Of a stretch of DNA of 64,000 bases, positions 24,331 to 36,938 are shown piece by piece. This stretch comes from Phoenix dactylifera (taxonomy: Eukaryota; Streptophyta; Magnoliopsida; Arecales; Arecaceae): positions 20,639,045-20,703,044 of the forward strand of contig NC_052399.1 of the NCBI RefSeq assembly GCF_009389715.1, written 5' to 3'. The notes under the pieces were generated by a model. The model was not told the DNA's origin, searched no databases, and saw only the letters and a program-made list of their open reading frames with translations. A program made the translations under genes and the position numbers. Position 1 is the first letter of the stretch. Each line of letters starts with the position of its first letter.

Positions 24331-27300
24331 CTAATGTTTTTTAGTCCTCAAAGTTTCTGTATTTCACACTGCTGTCTCTCCTTCCACTGGGCATGACATG
24401 ATATAGGATTTTCCATAAGAAGATCTCCATGTTTGATAAAGGCATCATAGACTTTGTTCCTTTTTTTTTTAATTACAGAACATTTATTGGACAAATGTAA
24501 AACCTCCAGTGAAGCTAGAAGTAAGATGCGCAGATTGTTGGGTAGGACAGTGTTTCTGAGTCTAACATGCTTTACAGAAAGGCTGAAAATGGTTACTTGT
24601 TGATATTAGACAGTTATTCTACTTGAATGACAATTGTTTTGACGTGTCTGTTTGTGTACAATTTGTCTTATTTATCTGAAGAGGAAAAATGCAAGAAGCT
24701 TTCACTTGACTATTGTATTGAAAATTTCTTTGCTTAAACATTAAATAATGATTGTGTAGAAATCTACAGTTCTGGTTCACATGACTTTTACGTTATTAAT
24801 TTAAACACAGTAGCGTGTCATTTAATAAATATAGTACCACAAATTTACCAACATAGTACATGGAGAGCATATTATTCGTAAAGTATGTACAGACCCATAT
24901 CTTTTCATATATATCAAATTTGAATGGTGTATTACAATGTAAGCCAGTACTTGTCAATAACTTGATATATGGTAGGACTAAGATATAGACAAATCTACCC
25001 TATTGGAATGAATTTGGTTGCTTACTATTCTCTGCCAATTCTTTTGATACTTTTTTGAAATTCTTCTCTTTATTTTTTGTTCTAATTTAATTTTATATTA
25101 GTTTTGCCAGTGCTAGAATCCATTAGTAATGCAATGCATATGTATATTGCTCTTTTTATTAGCAGCAAACACACCTTTGGTATAGCTTAAAATCTTGAAC
25201 TTCTTTAAATGGAATTAGAAGTAGTGCATATGCAAAACGAATATGTTTATTCTGTACTTAGTATGTGAACTGTGTCTGTTGTTCTGTTTTGCGCCAGTGC
25301 TTGCGGCGTGTCTGCACAGGATGGCATAAGATTTCTGACCGGTTACTAAAATTAACGTGGTATGATATAGTTAAATCCCTAGTTAGACCTGTCTTTACAG
25401 AATAAATCTTCTTAGTTTAGACGTGTCTTTATAGAATAAATTTTCTTAGTTATGAAATTCTGAATGAGCGGCCATGGAAAACCCATTGTAGGGAGAGGTT
25501 ATTAGGTCACAGATCACAAGCTAGGAAGACAAGACTAGTTCTGGAGCTTTACTTAAAATGACGATCTCATTTCAAGTTACTAGCACTATTTGTCCCTTTT
25601 TGTGAGAAACAGATTAGGCATGCCACCTTCTGAGCTCAACACCAAAACCTCTCCCTAGTGCATGCAATCAGGAGAGGGGTGCAAATCAGTGGATCCAAGT
25701 CATATTGCTTCTTTGAAATGAAGTATCCTAGGATGAGTAGACAGTGATGGAGATCTTGAAGACGTGGATAACAGTGTCCCAGCCAGAAAGGTTCCAATCT
25801 GAGTGTTATAGCAATGTATGGGAATGAAAAATGGTGTAAAGATGCCTTGGTGATATATGAAAAGAATGAATAATAGGAAAGGATGCTAGAGAATGTGGAC
25901 AGGGAAACAATAAAAAATCTGAAGTATGGTTAAGATGGAGGAGACAAATAAGAGGAGTGTAGTCCTTGGGATGTCAAAAGAGTGATATTTACAAGTTTTC
26001 ATTGATTGCGAAGAATTGTAAGGATATAGTTATTTAAAATACTTGATTATCAGTTGTGAGTAATGAGATGAAAAGTGATTTCTTTTCGTTATGTCAAATT
26101 GTTTAAACTACTGAGTTAGGGGCAAATGCATCCTCCTTAAATGGGATCTTTTCCTGAAGTATTTCAATACAAGCCAAGGTGGTTGGAACAAGACTATCAA
26201 GGCAAAAATCTTACCATATGTAACATGGTTTGCTGCTTAACTGAATATATGCATGGGAATGTCTATATATCCGATTGCAGATAGGATTGGACTACTTGTT
26301 AACTTATCTGTCCAAGAATTCTCTTTTGATCTTCCCAACCTCATGCTCTAAATAAGCTTTAGCTGTTCCACACTCTGTCCATCATCTTAATCATCTAAAC
26401 CAATCTCATGTTCATGGGTATAATCTGAAATTTGGTGAGTGGACATGAGGAAAAGGCACGTCTGATGGATTGAATTCTTGAAAAATTTGAGAACAACCTG
26501 CCAAAGTTGTTTTTAGGCAGATATTATGTGGGCTCCGTTGATTCAAATTCAGCTATCTCTAGTCATGATGCTAATGGTATCCATCCTTGAAACCCTTATG
26601 TGTTTCTATTCAACATGCTACCAGACAGGCTTTTGCAACATTGCAAGTAGTTAGTTTTCCAAACAGAACTATTTCGATAAGGACGGTTGCTCATTTAAAC
26701 TGCTCGGCATCCCAGTTTCTGACCTTTTGATTTTGGAAACCTAGGTCAAATGTCATTTCTTGACTATTTTTACTTTCCTCAAGGGCAAAATAAGCCAAGA
26801 TGTGGGCATATCATTAAGTTTGATTAGGTGAGATTTATAGCCAATCCAGAAAAGAGTCATTTTTATCATCTTATTCCTGGTGCCCCATGAATTATCCCAG
26901 TGGAGATGTTGCGAACTTCCAATGATTTCTTAATCAGCAAATTTGTGGAACAAATTGATACTCTTGGCAAATGTTTTCTTAAGGTATTTACTGCTTGGCC
27001 AACTTCTGAACTACATTTTTGATTGAGCTAGTGCTCATGTCCTGAAATACTTTATAAATTGCAGATAGTTTTTAATTAGGTTGGCAGCCGAGATTAAAGT
27101 GCATGCTTCGCCTGGGACCTAATTATTCTAAAAATGTACAGTTGATATGTCCCCATAATTCTCTCAGATAGATCATCGGACATAGAAACCCTGTGTACAC
27201 TATGTCTGCACCTAAGTGTCTCAGTTTGTCAACCCATCAGCTTGCTGGTAAGCAATGATGATGTAAGCGGGTAACCCTGCCTGTTAGAAACTTACTGGAC

Positions 27301-29187
27301 AAAATGGGTTACGGTTACTGAATCAGATATGTGCTTATTGCAGTGTATATTCTTTACTTCTGAAGATGCTCTCTGACTGTTGTGAAACTGGTTCAGAGCA
27401 GAGAAATCATCTTTCCCCTCCTTCGAAAAGGAACTGGTTCCAAACTGAGCTTCCAACGTCCTAATTACTTTGATTACTGAAAACCCTGAAAGGCAATCTA
27501 GAGCTTAGGCATGAGAAAACTACAGAGAGGCAAAAAGCCTCAGCTTTTGCGGCCATTAAGTAACCCAGTTGTTCCTTGGTAGCTTAAATTTGGCTAACCA
27601 AAGCGAACGATTAGCTCATCTCTGATGGCTGTATTTCAATTTATCCATTGATTCTGGTGCTAATGAATGTATTTTTGTGGCTCATTCTTCCTGGCATTTG
27701 AAAGCTGTCTATCTTGGGAGAAGACAGAGGTGATTCTTTTTGCTTTAGTCATGAGTAAGAGGTACATAGGAAGGATTTTAGAATGAAATTTCCACTCAGG
27801 ATCATCTATACCGCACGATTTTTTTCAAGTGACTGTTTTGTTCTTTTATCCACAACTGCATGAGGAAGGTTGTATAGGTTGCTGATGAGGTATTGAAGCT
27901 TCTTTAACCCTTTGTTGCGGTGTAACAAGGACTTGGTACTCCATGAACGTCTGGCCGTCACAATCGAAGTTGCAGCTGAAAGAAAAGATAATTAACGTCC
28001 ATGCCTTGCTGTTTCTTGATTGGCTATGTCTTTACTTGTGTTATTGTGACTTGACGAGACTTGAACAAGATTGACTGCAAAGACTAAAATTTGGGAGAAA
28101 AGAGTGTGGTGTTTAGGGTCCCGTATTTATGATGTACCGAACTAGATGTGAGTAGTGTCAATACTTACGCTAACCTGAGTTATTGGAAGGATGACTAGAT
28201 ATGCTCAGCCTAGGCAACATGAATGAATTAGAGTGGATTTCACAGTTTGGTGTGTTCTCCACAACAAGGCTCGCAATTTAGAGTGATATCAACTATAAGG
28301 CGATGAAGACGGCGCAATTACTTGAGATATGTATGGCAAAAAGAACAATGAAGATGATATGCACATTCTTCCGAGAAGAATAGCAAAATGAATTTGCTGG
28401 CAAGTCGAAGGCTTATGACAGCCTGGATGCAGGAGAGGAAACTTCGGAAATATTAGCAAGAAACCTGAATGATTGATACATCAAGCTTTTTGAGTCAGAT
28501 AGACTCCTGGTTAGCATTGGGTTACAAAAGTAGGACCTTCAAATACACTCATCTCTCCAAATTAAGCATTAGATTTGGATCGGAGCTGTCGCATTCCAGA
28601 TATGTTGCGACAGTTCTCATATTGGCTCCAATCAAAGCCACTGGCAATGCTGCAACCTAAACCAGATCTCGATTAGAGATCAGGATTTATATATAGACCC
28701 ATTCAAGCAATCAAGTTTAGCTTGAGTTGAGTAATGGAACTACCCAAGATATAGGACCAAATATGATCAGATTGTTCCGGAGACGAACCAAATTCTGATC
28801 CAGACCTGGTCTTATTGGATGGGTTGCTTCTATTCTAGTGGAGGTGCTTTGGACCGGCTTGTCAGCTAATTAGATTATGCTTTATTGGATATATTTATAC
28901 TAAAGATGTATGATCCATTCATTTTATTAAAAAAAAAGAGAGAAAAACACACCGAACACGACCATCTATACTCTTTTTCTGCTCTGGTACTGGTTTTAGC
29001 TTTTCATTCAACTCTGGTTCCCCAGCAACCACACTAATACAAGGAGTTTCAGCTGAAACAACCAACTTACAAGGCACAACCGAAGCCTAGACGCGACAAA
29101 ACACCGACGCAGGAGTGCACCCATGAACTAACTAGAGAACCAAGAAAAAAAGCACACATATATAAAAAAACACGATTATTTATGCTT
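24331..29187. other. Long gene-poor stretch
   Basis: About 4.8 kb with no open frame of note. The first few hundred bases are the 3' UTR of the hydrolase gene and the last ones the 3' UTR of the PDF1 gene. No terminal repeats, tRNA or domain was recognised. Base composition is even, so old decayed transposon DNA is possible. Confidence 0.45.
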
Positions 29188-31103
29188 CTAAAACTTGAGA
29201 CGTCCTTCGTTAGCTTGCTTGAAGAGCTCTGCCTGCGTTGCCGCAGCCTCGTCGGAGGTGACGGCAGCCGCAAAGGCATCCGTGACCTGTTGGGTGGTGA
29301 AGGGGAATCTCCTATCAGCAAGAGAGTTGAGCAAAGAAGCCGTTCCTTCCCGGTAGAGGGCGCCGATCCCATCGGCCCTGGTGTTTGCCAAGGCTTCAGG
29401 CAAGCTGAGGTCTCTCCCAAAAGCCAAGCCGCATGCCGCCCCAAAGAGCTGGCTGATGTTGCCCAAGTATCCCAGTACAGTCAATATGGCTTCAGGGTGT
29501 GTCCTCCAGTAGCTTTGACAGATCAAGAAAGAATTGAAGTTACGTTAAAAAAACAAAGAAGAAAAATAAAACAGTAGTTATAAAAATTTTGGATATATCA
29601 TGGAGGGCGGTTGCTCTTACTTGCAAGTGCCGGTGAAGGATGGATGGCTGTTTGGATCCGGGATCAAGGGCGACGGCGGTGTGATGTCCGGAATGGTTGG
29701 AGTCGGGGTGACAGGCGGCTCGATCGTAGGGGAGGATGGAGGTGAATTATAGCAATCATTGCTTGGAGTTGGAGGTGAATTATAGTAACCACCGCTTCCA
29801 TGTGAGGGTGTTGGTGCACCGCAGCCACCTCCACTTCCAGGTGGTGTGATCGGTGACTCAACTACAGGGGAGGGCGCGGAGGGGATGATGGCCGGCGAGC
29901 CACCGCTGCTTGGAGTTGGAGGTGAGTTGTAGGAACCACCGCTTCCATGTGAGGGTGTTGGTGTACCGTAGCCACCTCCAGTACTTCCCGGTGGTGTGAC
30001 CGGTGACTCAACCATGGGGGAGGGCGGAGAGGGGATGATGGCCGGCGAGCCACCGCTGCTTGGAGTTGGAGGTGAATTGTAGTAACCACCGCTTCCATGG
30101 GAGGGTGTTGGTGTACCGTAGATACCTCCACTTACAGGTGGTGTGACTGGTGACTGAACCACAGGGAAGGGCGGCGGCGAGCCACCACTGCTTCGAGGTG
30201 TTGGTGTACCAAAGCTCCCTCCATTTCCTGGTGATGGGGTGACGGGTGGCACAACCATAGGGGGAGACGAAGGAGGAATTATTGCTGGCGAGGAATGGCC
30301 GCCACTGTATGGTGGCGCATTGTGGTAGCCGCCACTCCCACGCGAAGGTGATGGTGTATCGTAGCTACCTCCGCTTCCATGTGATGGCGGTGGCGATGCG
30401 TGGCCGCCTCCGCCTCCGCCTCCGCCTCCTTGTGACGGTGGCGGAGACCCATAGCTGCCTTCACCTCCTTGTGACGGCGATGGTGACCCATGGCCGCATC
30501 CGCTTCCATGTGATGGTGTTGGCAAGCCATGGCCGCCTCCGGCTCCATGAGAGGGAGTCGATGGGCCACCATTTGATGGAGTCGAACATGATGTCGGTTC
30601 CTTATGTGGGTCTGCAAGAATGCAAGCCATGGCATTGTCATAACTTATATAGCTTTCTGTAAATTTTGATGGGAGAGATTTTACTACAATCAAATAATCT
30701 AGAGTCAAGGAGTAGCAAGTTGGTGTTCAAGTCCTGAAAATATCTTGTGAAAGTAAAACACCTAGAACTACATTAGGTGATGGCCTTTGTCTTCTTTTCT
30801 TTTTTCTGTTTTTGTTGTTGTTGTTGCAGCTAGAAGCCCATCTTCAAATATGGGCAACTTATGTTTCATTAGTTTTTCTGGTATTTTCAAAGCATGGTAT
30901 TTTTGTCAAGTTAATGCTCATTAATTAGGTGGCCATGACAATAAAACACAGATGAGTCTACACTAACATGCCTCCAGAAAGCCACTAGGTTGGTAGCAAA
31001 ATCTAGTTAGTTGCAGGCTTCCTACATTTGATGACTGTAAACTAGAACACTTAGAAAACACGAGCGCGCATGCATGCACTTGAACACACATACATGCGTG
31101 CGC

Positions 31104-31138
<35 letters not shown>

Positions 31139-31297
31139 ACGTTTCGGAGTCCTACTATGTGGGGTGGAGTAGTAGTTCTTCTGGTCTGAGAATTCCTCAA
31201 GGCTCCGAGACACAACCGGAGTGATCACAGTCTGGAAAACTAAACCTGCTAATAGAAAACTCATGAGATGAGCCTTCGCCTTACTCTCCCTCTCCAT
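29188..31297 (-). CDS. PDF1: PROTODERMAL FACTOR 1-like (PDF1) extracellular proline-rich protein
   Basis: Secreted proline-rich wall protein of the L1/epidermal layer. Three exons: 31297-31156, 30611-29621 and 29512-29188, all GT-AG, giving 485 residues. The splices rebuild family words: STPH|NPHKEPTSC and FTGTC|NYWRTHPEAIL. Residues 1-30 (AHLMSFLLAGLVFQTVITPV...) form a signal peptide. The middle exon is about 330 residues of TPSHGSGG, PSPSQGG and SPPTPSSGGSP repeats, longer than in Arabidopsis PDF1. The last exon encodes the PDF1 C-terminal domain, with LPEALANTRADGIGALYREG, ASLLNSLADRRFPFTTQQV and AAATQAELFKQANEGRLKF at the end. An L1-box (TAAATGCA) lies 473 bp upstream of the start. The large antisense frames across the repeats are shadows. 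The start was chosen to give the signal peptide. Confidence 0.92.
31106..31136. repeat. (GA)n microsatellite in PDF1 intron 1
   Basis: About 15 GA units (CT on the coding strand), 20 bases inside the intron from its donor at 31155-31154. Confidence 0.9.
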
Positions 31298-31570
31298 TTC
31301 TATCAATCTTGCTGCAAACAAAGGGAAGAAAGAAGGAACAAAAATGAAAGTACTGGAGACAAGATCCTGCAACGACGCGGTTGAGTGGCCATGCCTATAA
31401 ATACACACAGGAAGGGGCGATTGGAAGGATAGTATTGCATTCATGAACATAAATGCTGCCGGTAGGGCAGGACAGGGAGTTGTTGGGTGACATTTAATAT
31501 TTTCCTGCATACCATCCAACGAAATACTACCGATCCGCTTGGACCTCCTTAAGTGGCCAGATTCCATTAA

Positions 31571-31578
31571 TATTTATA
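31571..31578 (-). promoter_or_regulatory. TATA-like box for PDF1
   Basis: Minus-strand reading gives GATATAAATA about 275 bp upstream of the PDF1 ATG. A second TATA-like CCTATAAATAC near 31393-31403 is on the plus strand and faces away. Confidence 0.4.
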
Positions 31579-31769
31579 TCCATGCTTAATGCTACGATTT
31601 GTTTTTAAGATTCTTGCATGAGGTGATGGGAAGCATGCCATCTTTTCAGAAATTAAGTACATGCGACCAATGAAATTAGCTTTAGAAGCATGCTTCCCAT
31701 CAACGGGACAAGTATTAAAAGAATCATAAAATTATCGAACATGATGTTACCTAACCATGCCAGCCAGAA

Positions 31770-31777
31770 TGCATTTA
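31770..31777 (-). promoter_or_regulatory. L1-box (TAAATGCA) upstream of PDF1
   Basis: The minus strand reads TAAATGCA exactly, the HD-ZIP IV (ATML1/PDF2) binding site first defined in the Arabidopsis PDF1 promoter. It lies 473 bp upstream of the ATG and about 190 bp upstream of the TATA-like box, in the right orientation for this gene. Confidence 0.65.
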
Positions 31778-31789
31778 TTAGAAGGAACA

Positions 31790-32473
31790 ACAATCTATGG
31801 CCTAAACTATCAAAGCTAAACTGAGTCGCTGCTGTTCTAAAACTCACATATCCCATTTATCTATATGAAATTTATCAAATTCAAAGTTGAATCAGCCATC
31901 AAAAAGCAATTGGTTGGCGATCCCAGCTTGTAAATGGAGTGGTCAAGATCATAAACATATCAAAAATTTGTTGTCGTCCAATTTAATCGTCATTCTTTTT
32001 CCAGTTTCTCAGTTTCTGGTTTAATTCCTATATCAATCCTTATTACGAATTTTCTACATCTTCCAAGTATTTCCACAGCACCTTATACCAGTTAACCGGC
32101 CTGAGTTTCTGAGCCACTTAAATCAGAACTCCAGTCTGATTTTAATAGACGCAAGTTATTGCCCTTGTCTTGTTTTGATGGTTAGATAGGAATCTCCCAC
32201 TTCACGAGGAAACAATGCAGGTGAATAGCTAGTCTGGTTCAGGATTCATTACCTTGTTTCTCGCATTCAACGTAAGCATGAGTCTTCAATGACCAAATGT
32301 CCTTTATTTGGAGTACGCACGCCACATCATTCATAGCTAAGTTGCACCACAAGATCAGGTGTGGCCGGTGACTTCTTCAAAACAATCTGATGCCCCTAAG
32401 GCATTTAAAGTTGTGCAGACACATAACGTACTGTAGATTTCTCGAGAGCATATATATATATATATATATATAT

Positions 32474-32508
<35 letters not shown>

Positions 32509-33672
32509 CCAGCATGGATCTTAGGCATGTAAGAGTAGTAGTAGTTTGATCAGAACAAAATCTGTGCTGGTGCTTGCAGTAAACATTGAAGTTTCTTTCA
32601 CAAGAGACTGAATAACAATCAGATATTTCTCAGTTTCTTCTTTGAGAAAAAATTGGTAGGACTCCTCTGAAGATGCCAATCTGACAGCATTGATGATCAA
32701 GAAAAAGGTGCGAAGGACTTGCACATCATCTCCATTTTCATTCTGTTACCATATTTTCGATATTTTCGTAATGCGTTAAAAACTTTAGCATGAAGTGAAT
32801 TTGTAGTTAAGCGGACAATCATGAAACAGGGAGAAACCTTCTCTGTGAGCTTCTGTTTATACACCCAGTGGATTAGTTATACTCCCAGTATGGCACTCAT
32901 TTTGTTACAGAATAACTTCCCTTTTTTACTGCACGAGCACAAGGATGGAATGGCACTGGCATGGCAGGGTGTTGATGCATCAGGTGCCAGGTTCCTCTTG
33001 CAAGAATAATATGATCTGAGCTCTCCACCAGTATATTACAGCAGGAGAAGTAACAAATGACTGCAGTAATTCCCGAGTGTTCTTTTGATCTCAAGGGCGT
33101 CCCCTTCTCCTTCTACTCAGATCAAGTCCACTTTAAATGACATGAGTGCTGAGCAGCCAGATCATCTCGCCTGCTATCCGAAAAGTGTGTACCCCATTCT
33201 TTTCAGGAAATTATGGAGTAGTACATGACTGTCCTAAAAGATAGGAAAGGTCAAGGTATTCTCTGTAGCATTTACTGTCTTTGGTTGGCTGATGGTCTTG
33301 GATGCCTGCCCATCTTGCTCTAGTATGGTACTGTATTGAATAATGATTTAGGCAGAAGAGAATGGAAAAGATCGAGGACAGGTCTGAAATAGTAGGCCTT
33401 GGAGGGTTGAAGGAATCAGAGTTTCTTTGCATTCTTCTTCTTCGCCCACCGACACTTCATTGATCTGGAGGTATAAGACTAGGCGAGTATCCTAATGGTG
33501 ACAACTAGGCGGACCAATGGAAGAGCTCCCAGTTCCATCAGCTAAACTGTTCTTCTGTTTGAATTGAGTTTCTCTAGTTGTAGCATTGTCAGTGTTAAAC
33601 CATTCAGTTCCATCAGTTAAACTGTTCTGTTTGAATTGAGTTTTTCTAGTTGTATCATTGTCAGTGTTCAAA

Positions 33673-33730
<58 letters not shown>

Positions 33731-34955
33731 CGCACACACACAAACACACCCGCACACACCCACACACATCCAGAACTCCTTACTATATTAGCATGATTAT
33801 TCTGGGTTAAAAAACTACGTTAGAATGATGAATAAAGACGGTTCCTACAGCAGATCAGTTTAAGAACACCCTTGCATGGATGGCATCTAAACAGTGTGAG
33901 TGAAGAATTAGTAGACCGAGTTCTTGGGATCAATTAGCAATTTGAGAAGTGTATCAAATGATAATCACCATCATGGAGGTTGTGCCACCAATTTTGCGAA
34001 ACAACAACAGCAACAACATAATTAATAATAGGCACTTAAGTTTGCAGAGACTAAGCAGTTAGTAAACCTAGGCGCAGACTTTGCTTGATAAATAATTGGG
34101 TGCAATGAAAAGCCAAGTTTAGAACTTAGTTGGCCTCTTAGACATTAGAAATAGCAATCAAGACTAATGTTGTGCGGAAAGAGCTAGATTATATCTCTCA
34201 GTGACACCACTAATAGGGTGGATTGTCGAGGATCGATCAGCGAACGAGAGCACTTAGGATGGTAAATAACTACTTGTATGTTTAGACGTCTCCTGCTCCG
34301 TTTATATCAAAAAGAAAAAACAAAATACAGTGTGCCATTATGCATGAGCTTAGCCATTTTCTCTTTTGGGAGTGGTTCAGTCATTTGGAGAGAGCGACAC
34401 GGACATGGCCGAATCACAGCATCACAACAAACAACTAATCTTGGAATGGTCTACTGTCTTTTTACTTTCTTAGTTTTACTAAGGAAAACAAATTATCATA
34501 GAAATACTCTTGTGTTATCATATTTGGAATTTAAGTTGTGTTTGAATCTTTTCTATCGCACCATGATCTATGCTTACTAGACATATAATATGATCTTATA
34601 CATGATCATGCACACCTACGTGATGGATATATATATATGCTTGTTGGACTGCAAATTTCGATGAATGCCGTACGAACCAAAATCTTCAATTGTATCCTTT
34701 ATTCATAGACAATTTGACATTATATTATTGATCATTGCCTTATAGCTTTCCATCTTTCTTTCTTCTAAGTTTCTTTCGCGACCTGCCATGGACCAGTGTT
34801 GGATATCTTGATGCTGTTTTAATTTCCTTTCGTTATCGAAAAAATTAAAAATAAACTGCAAGAAGAGCTAATCCCATACCCAGTCTGCAAGAAGCGCGCG
34901 CTTCTCCGACTTCAACAGTTCTGGTGTTGTATTTTAAGTTTTCAAGTACAAGCAG
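31790..34955. other. Intergenic DNA with microsatellites
   Basis: No gene seen. It holds a (TA)n-(GA)n compound microsatellite at 32451-32504, a 75-bp tandem duplication at 33531-33677, and a (CT)n-(CA)n compound microsatellite at 33676-33769. Confidence 0.5.
33531..33677. repeat. 75-bp tandem duplication
   Basis: Two adjacent copies, 33531-33605 and 33606-33677, both beginning agttccatcag and sharing gtttgaattgagttt and tagttgta.cattgtcag. They differ at a handful of positions and by a 3-base gap. They run directly into a CT/CA microsatellite. Confidence 0.85.
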
Positions 34956-35397
34956 GGGGAGGATTCAGTTCTGGGGGTGAAGAAAGAGAACTATGACTCG
35001 TGCAACGCCAACAAGCCTATCCAAAGACTCGATGATGGCAGCTCGGTGTTCCAGGTCGATCGGTCGGGTCCGTTCTTTTTCATCGGTGGCGTTCCCGACC
35101 GATGCAGGAAGGAACAAAAGCTGACCGTGGTGGCGATGGCAGATAGAAACAAGACACAGCCCCCAGCCATCACCCTCGTCTCCTTCTCCTTCCTTTCCTC
35201 CGCCACCACCGCCATCCTCCACTTCATCTACGCCGCTGGCAACTGTGCCATCAAGTCCGAGTCTTCCCTCGTCGTCTCCCTCGTCTTCTTCCTCCACTCT
35301 CTCTGTTTCGGCAATTGTTTCAGGGGCTTCTCTAGGACTGGTGGCTTTTGTCCTGAATGCCGCTTTTTGCAGTTCATTCGATGCATCTTATGAATGA
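34956..35397 (+). pseudogene. Early nodulin-like (phytocyanin) gene, partial and frameshifted
   Basis: The second exon of an early nodulin-like protein (ENODL), a GPI-anchored phytocyanin that usually lacks copper ligands. After an acceptor CAAGCAG (34949-34955) it reads GEDSVLGVKKENYDSCNANK, then TVF-type FQVDRSGPFFFIGGVPDRC and KEQKLTVVAMA, with the two conserved Cys of the domain. The expected tail, a Pro/Ser-rich linker (SPQPSPSSPSPSFPPPPPPS) and a hydrophobic GPI signal (VSAIVSGASLGLVAFVLNAA), is present but in another frame, so a one- or two-base indel lies within about 35130-35165. The stop in that frame is 35395-35397. Exon 1 (signal peptide, first half of the cupredoxin fold) is not found in the 3 kb upstream. 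Pseudogene is the best reading; a sequence error plus a distant exon 1 is possible. Confidence 0.7.
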
Positions 35398-36551
35398 GGT
35401 TGATTTCTAACTTGTTAGATTTTGTATTTAGCGAAAAATGCTACATTGGATCCCTTCTCTTTCAGTTCGTTTAATAAATGGAGAGTGTGAATCTTTTATC
35501 CTGTTCCGGGAAAAAGTTTATTATCAAACGGGGTTTTATCATTTTGATGAAAATGAAATTAATTTCCATTCATCCACATTTCTTTCTTTCTTCTTCTGAG
35601 ACTGACTAACTGCAGGCTGGTGATCGGTTAAAGCAAGAGGAATGAGAACACTTTTCCTTCGCACCGGGAGTTAGCGGCATGCTTCCTTTTTTTATTTTTT
35701 TATTTTTTATTACGACGGAATCACAAAGTCTTCTCCTACTCGAGGAAAAGGTAAATCGGTGTTCTCAGATGAAGATTGAGCATCGACAGATTTAAAAGTA
35801 TGAATTCAGAAGGTATATTTGGAGGTATTCGAAACTGGAGCATTTCATCATGTGGGTTGCATGTGGAGCTTGTGTCAATTCGATTCCCATCAAATGCAAC
35901 ACAAGCAAGCCACCACACGTGCATGCAAGGTACGCATGTAATATATACATAGCTAAGCAACACTTTTGCTAGGAGGAATGCTTGGCGAACCACCAACCCA
36001 AGTAGGAGACAGATTTAGGAGGCATTCGATAAAAAAAAGTGCGACTCATATGGTTGTCCGTCAAATCTCTCTTTCGGTTTTGGTAAACGGCGACTGTGGT
36101 GTTGGAGGCTGGCAATGAAGGTGGCAAATATAGCAACTGGCGGTTAGCCACCGAAGGACGAGGGCGTGGATCTCAGAGAATTCTTTCATCCACGGCCTGC
36201 ACGGATCATTGCATGATCCATCGATCGGTCGATTCGTGCGAACGCCAAGTGAAATCCTTCCCCCAAAGCGAAAAACAAGGAGAAAGAAACGGGCGCCCGG
36301 CCCCAATAGATGTCAGACATCCCGGCCCCAACGGCGTCCCAAACGAAAGCCCGCCATATACGTTCTCTCCCCGAAACCCACAGACCCACCACCCCCTTTC
36401 CTCTCCTTTCGGCTATCATATCTCTCCCTCTCCCCGGGGAGAGCAAGCGAGGGAAGGGACCAGGCCAGCCCATAACTAACAAAACCGACACGCAATAAGA
36501 GAAGAAGCAAAGAGAAGAGCCACCCGCCCGCCCCCACCACCTTTGTGCCGC
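35398..36551. other. Intergenic DNA and RALF promoter side
   Basis: No gene. 36240-36550 is GC-rich with overlapping open frames on both strands and no domain, and is likely promoter and 5' UTR of the RALF gene. Confidence 0.45.
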
Positions 36552-36938
36552 ATGGCTCCGCGCCGCGGATTCCCCCTCCTCCTCCTCCTCCTCCTCCTGC
36601 TGCTGGCGGTGGCCTGCACCACCAACTCGTCGGCCCTCAACACCGTCGGCTCCGAGGCCGTCGCGGACTTCCTTGCCGCCAGGGGGGATGGGAGGTGTGA
36701 CGGGCTTCTAGGCCAGTGCATCGACGAGGACACGGAGATGGAGACGGAGACCGGGATCAGCCGGCGTGGCCTGGCAAGAGCCGGCGTCAGGCACATTAGC
36801 TACGGCGCGCTCTCCAAGAACCGAGTCCCGTGCAACCGCCGAGGCCGGTCGTACTACAACTGCTCCAGGGGGAAAAGCGCCAACCCCTACCGCCGTGGCT
36901 GCAGCGTCATCACGCAGTGCCAGAGGATCTTCAACTGA
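36552..36938 (+). CDS. RALF (rapid alkalinization factor) peptide precursor
   Basis: Secreted cysteine-rich peptide hormone precursor of 128 residues, perceived at the cell surface by FERONIA-type receptor kinases with LLG co-receptors. MAPRRGFP followed by a run of Leu and AVAC forms the signal peptide (about 1-25). The propeptide is acidic. SRRGLA is the RRxL site for the subtilase S1P. The mature part has HISYGAL (the YISY-type receptor contact, Tyr to His at its first position), four Cys (VPC, YNC, RGC, TQC) and the RGRSYYNCSRGKSANPYRRGC block of classical RALFs. It is a single exon, usual for RALF. A TTG-initiated longer frame at 36543 was not used. No breaks are seen. Confidence 0.93.
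   Translation: MAPRRGFPLLLLLLLLLLAVACTTNSSALNTVGSEAVADFLAARGDGRCDGLLGQCIDEDTEMETETGISRRGLARAGVRHISYGALSKNRVPCNRRGRSYYNCSRGKSANPYRRGCSVITQCQRIFN

Noticed and set aside
29067-29444. 125-codon minus-strand frame
   Set aside because: Out-of-frame shadow of PDF1 exon 3 running into its 3' UTR.
30282-30662. 126-codon open frame on + and overlapping His/Arg-rich frames on -
   Set aside because: Shadows of the repetitive PDF1 middle exon.
36096-36540. Several overlapping open frames on both strands before RALF
   Set aside because: GC-rich promoter DNA; no domain, start context or similarity.
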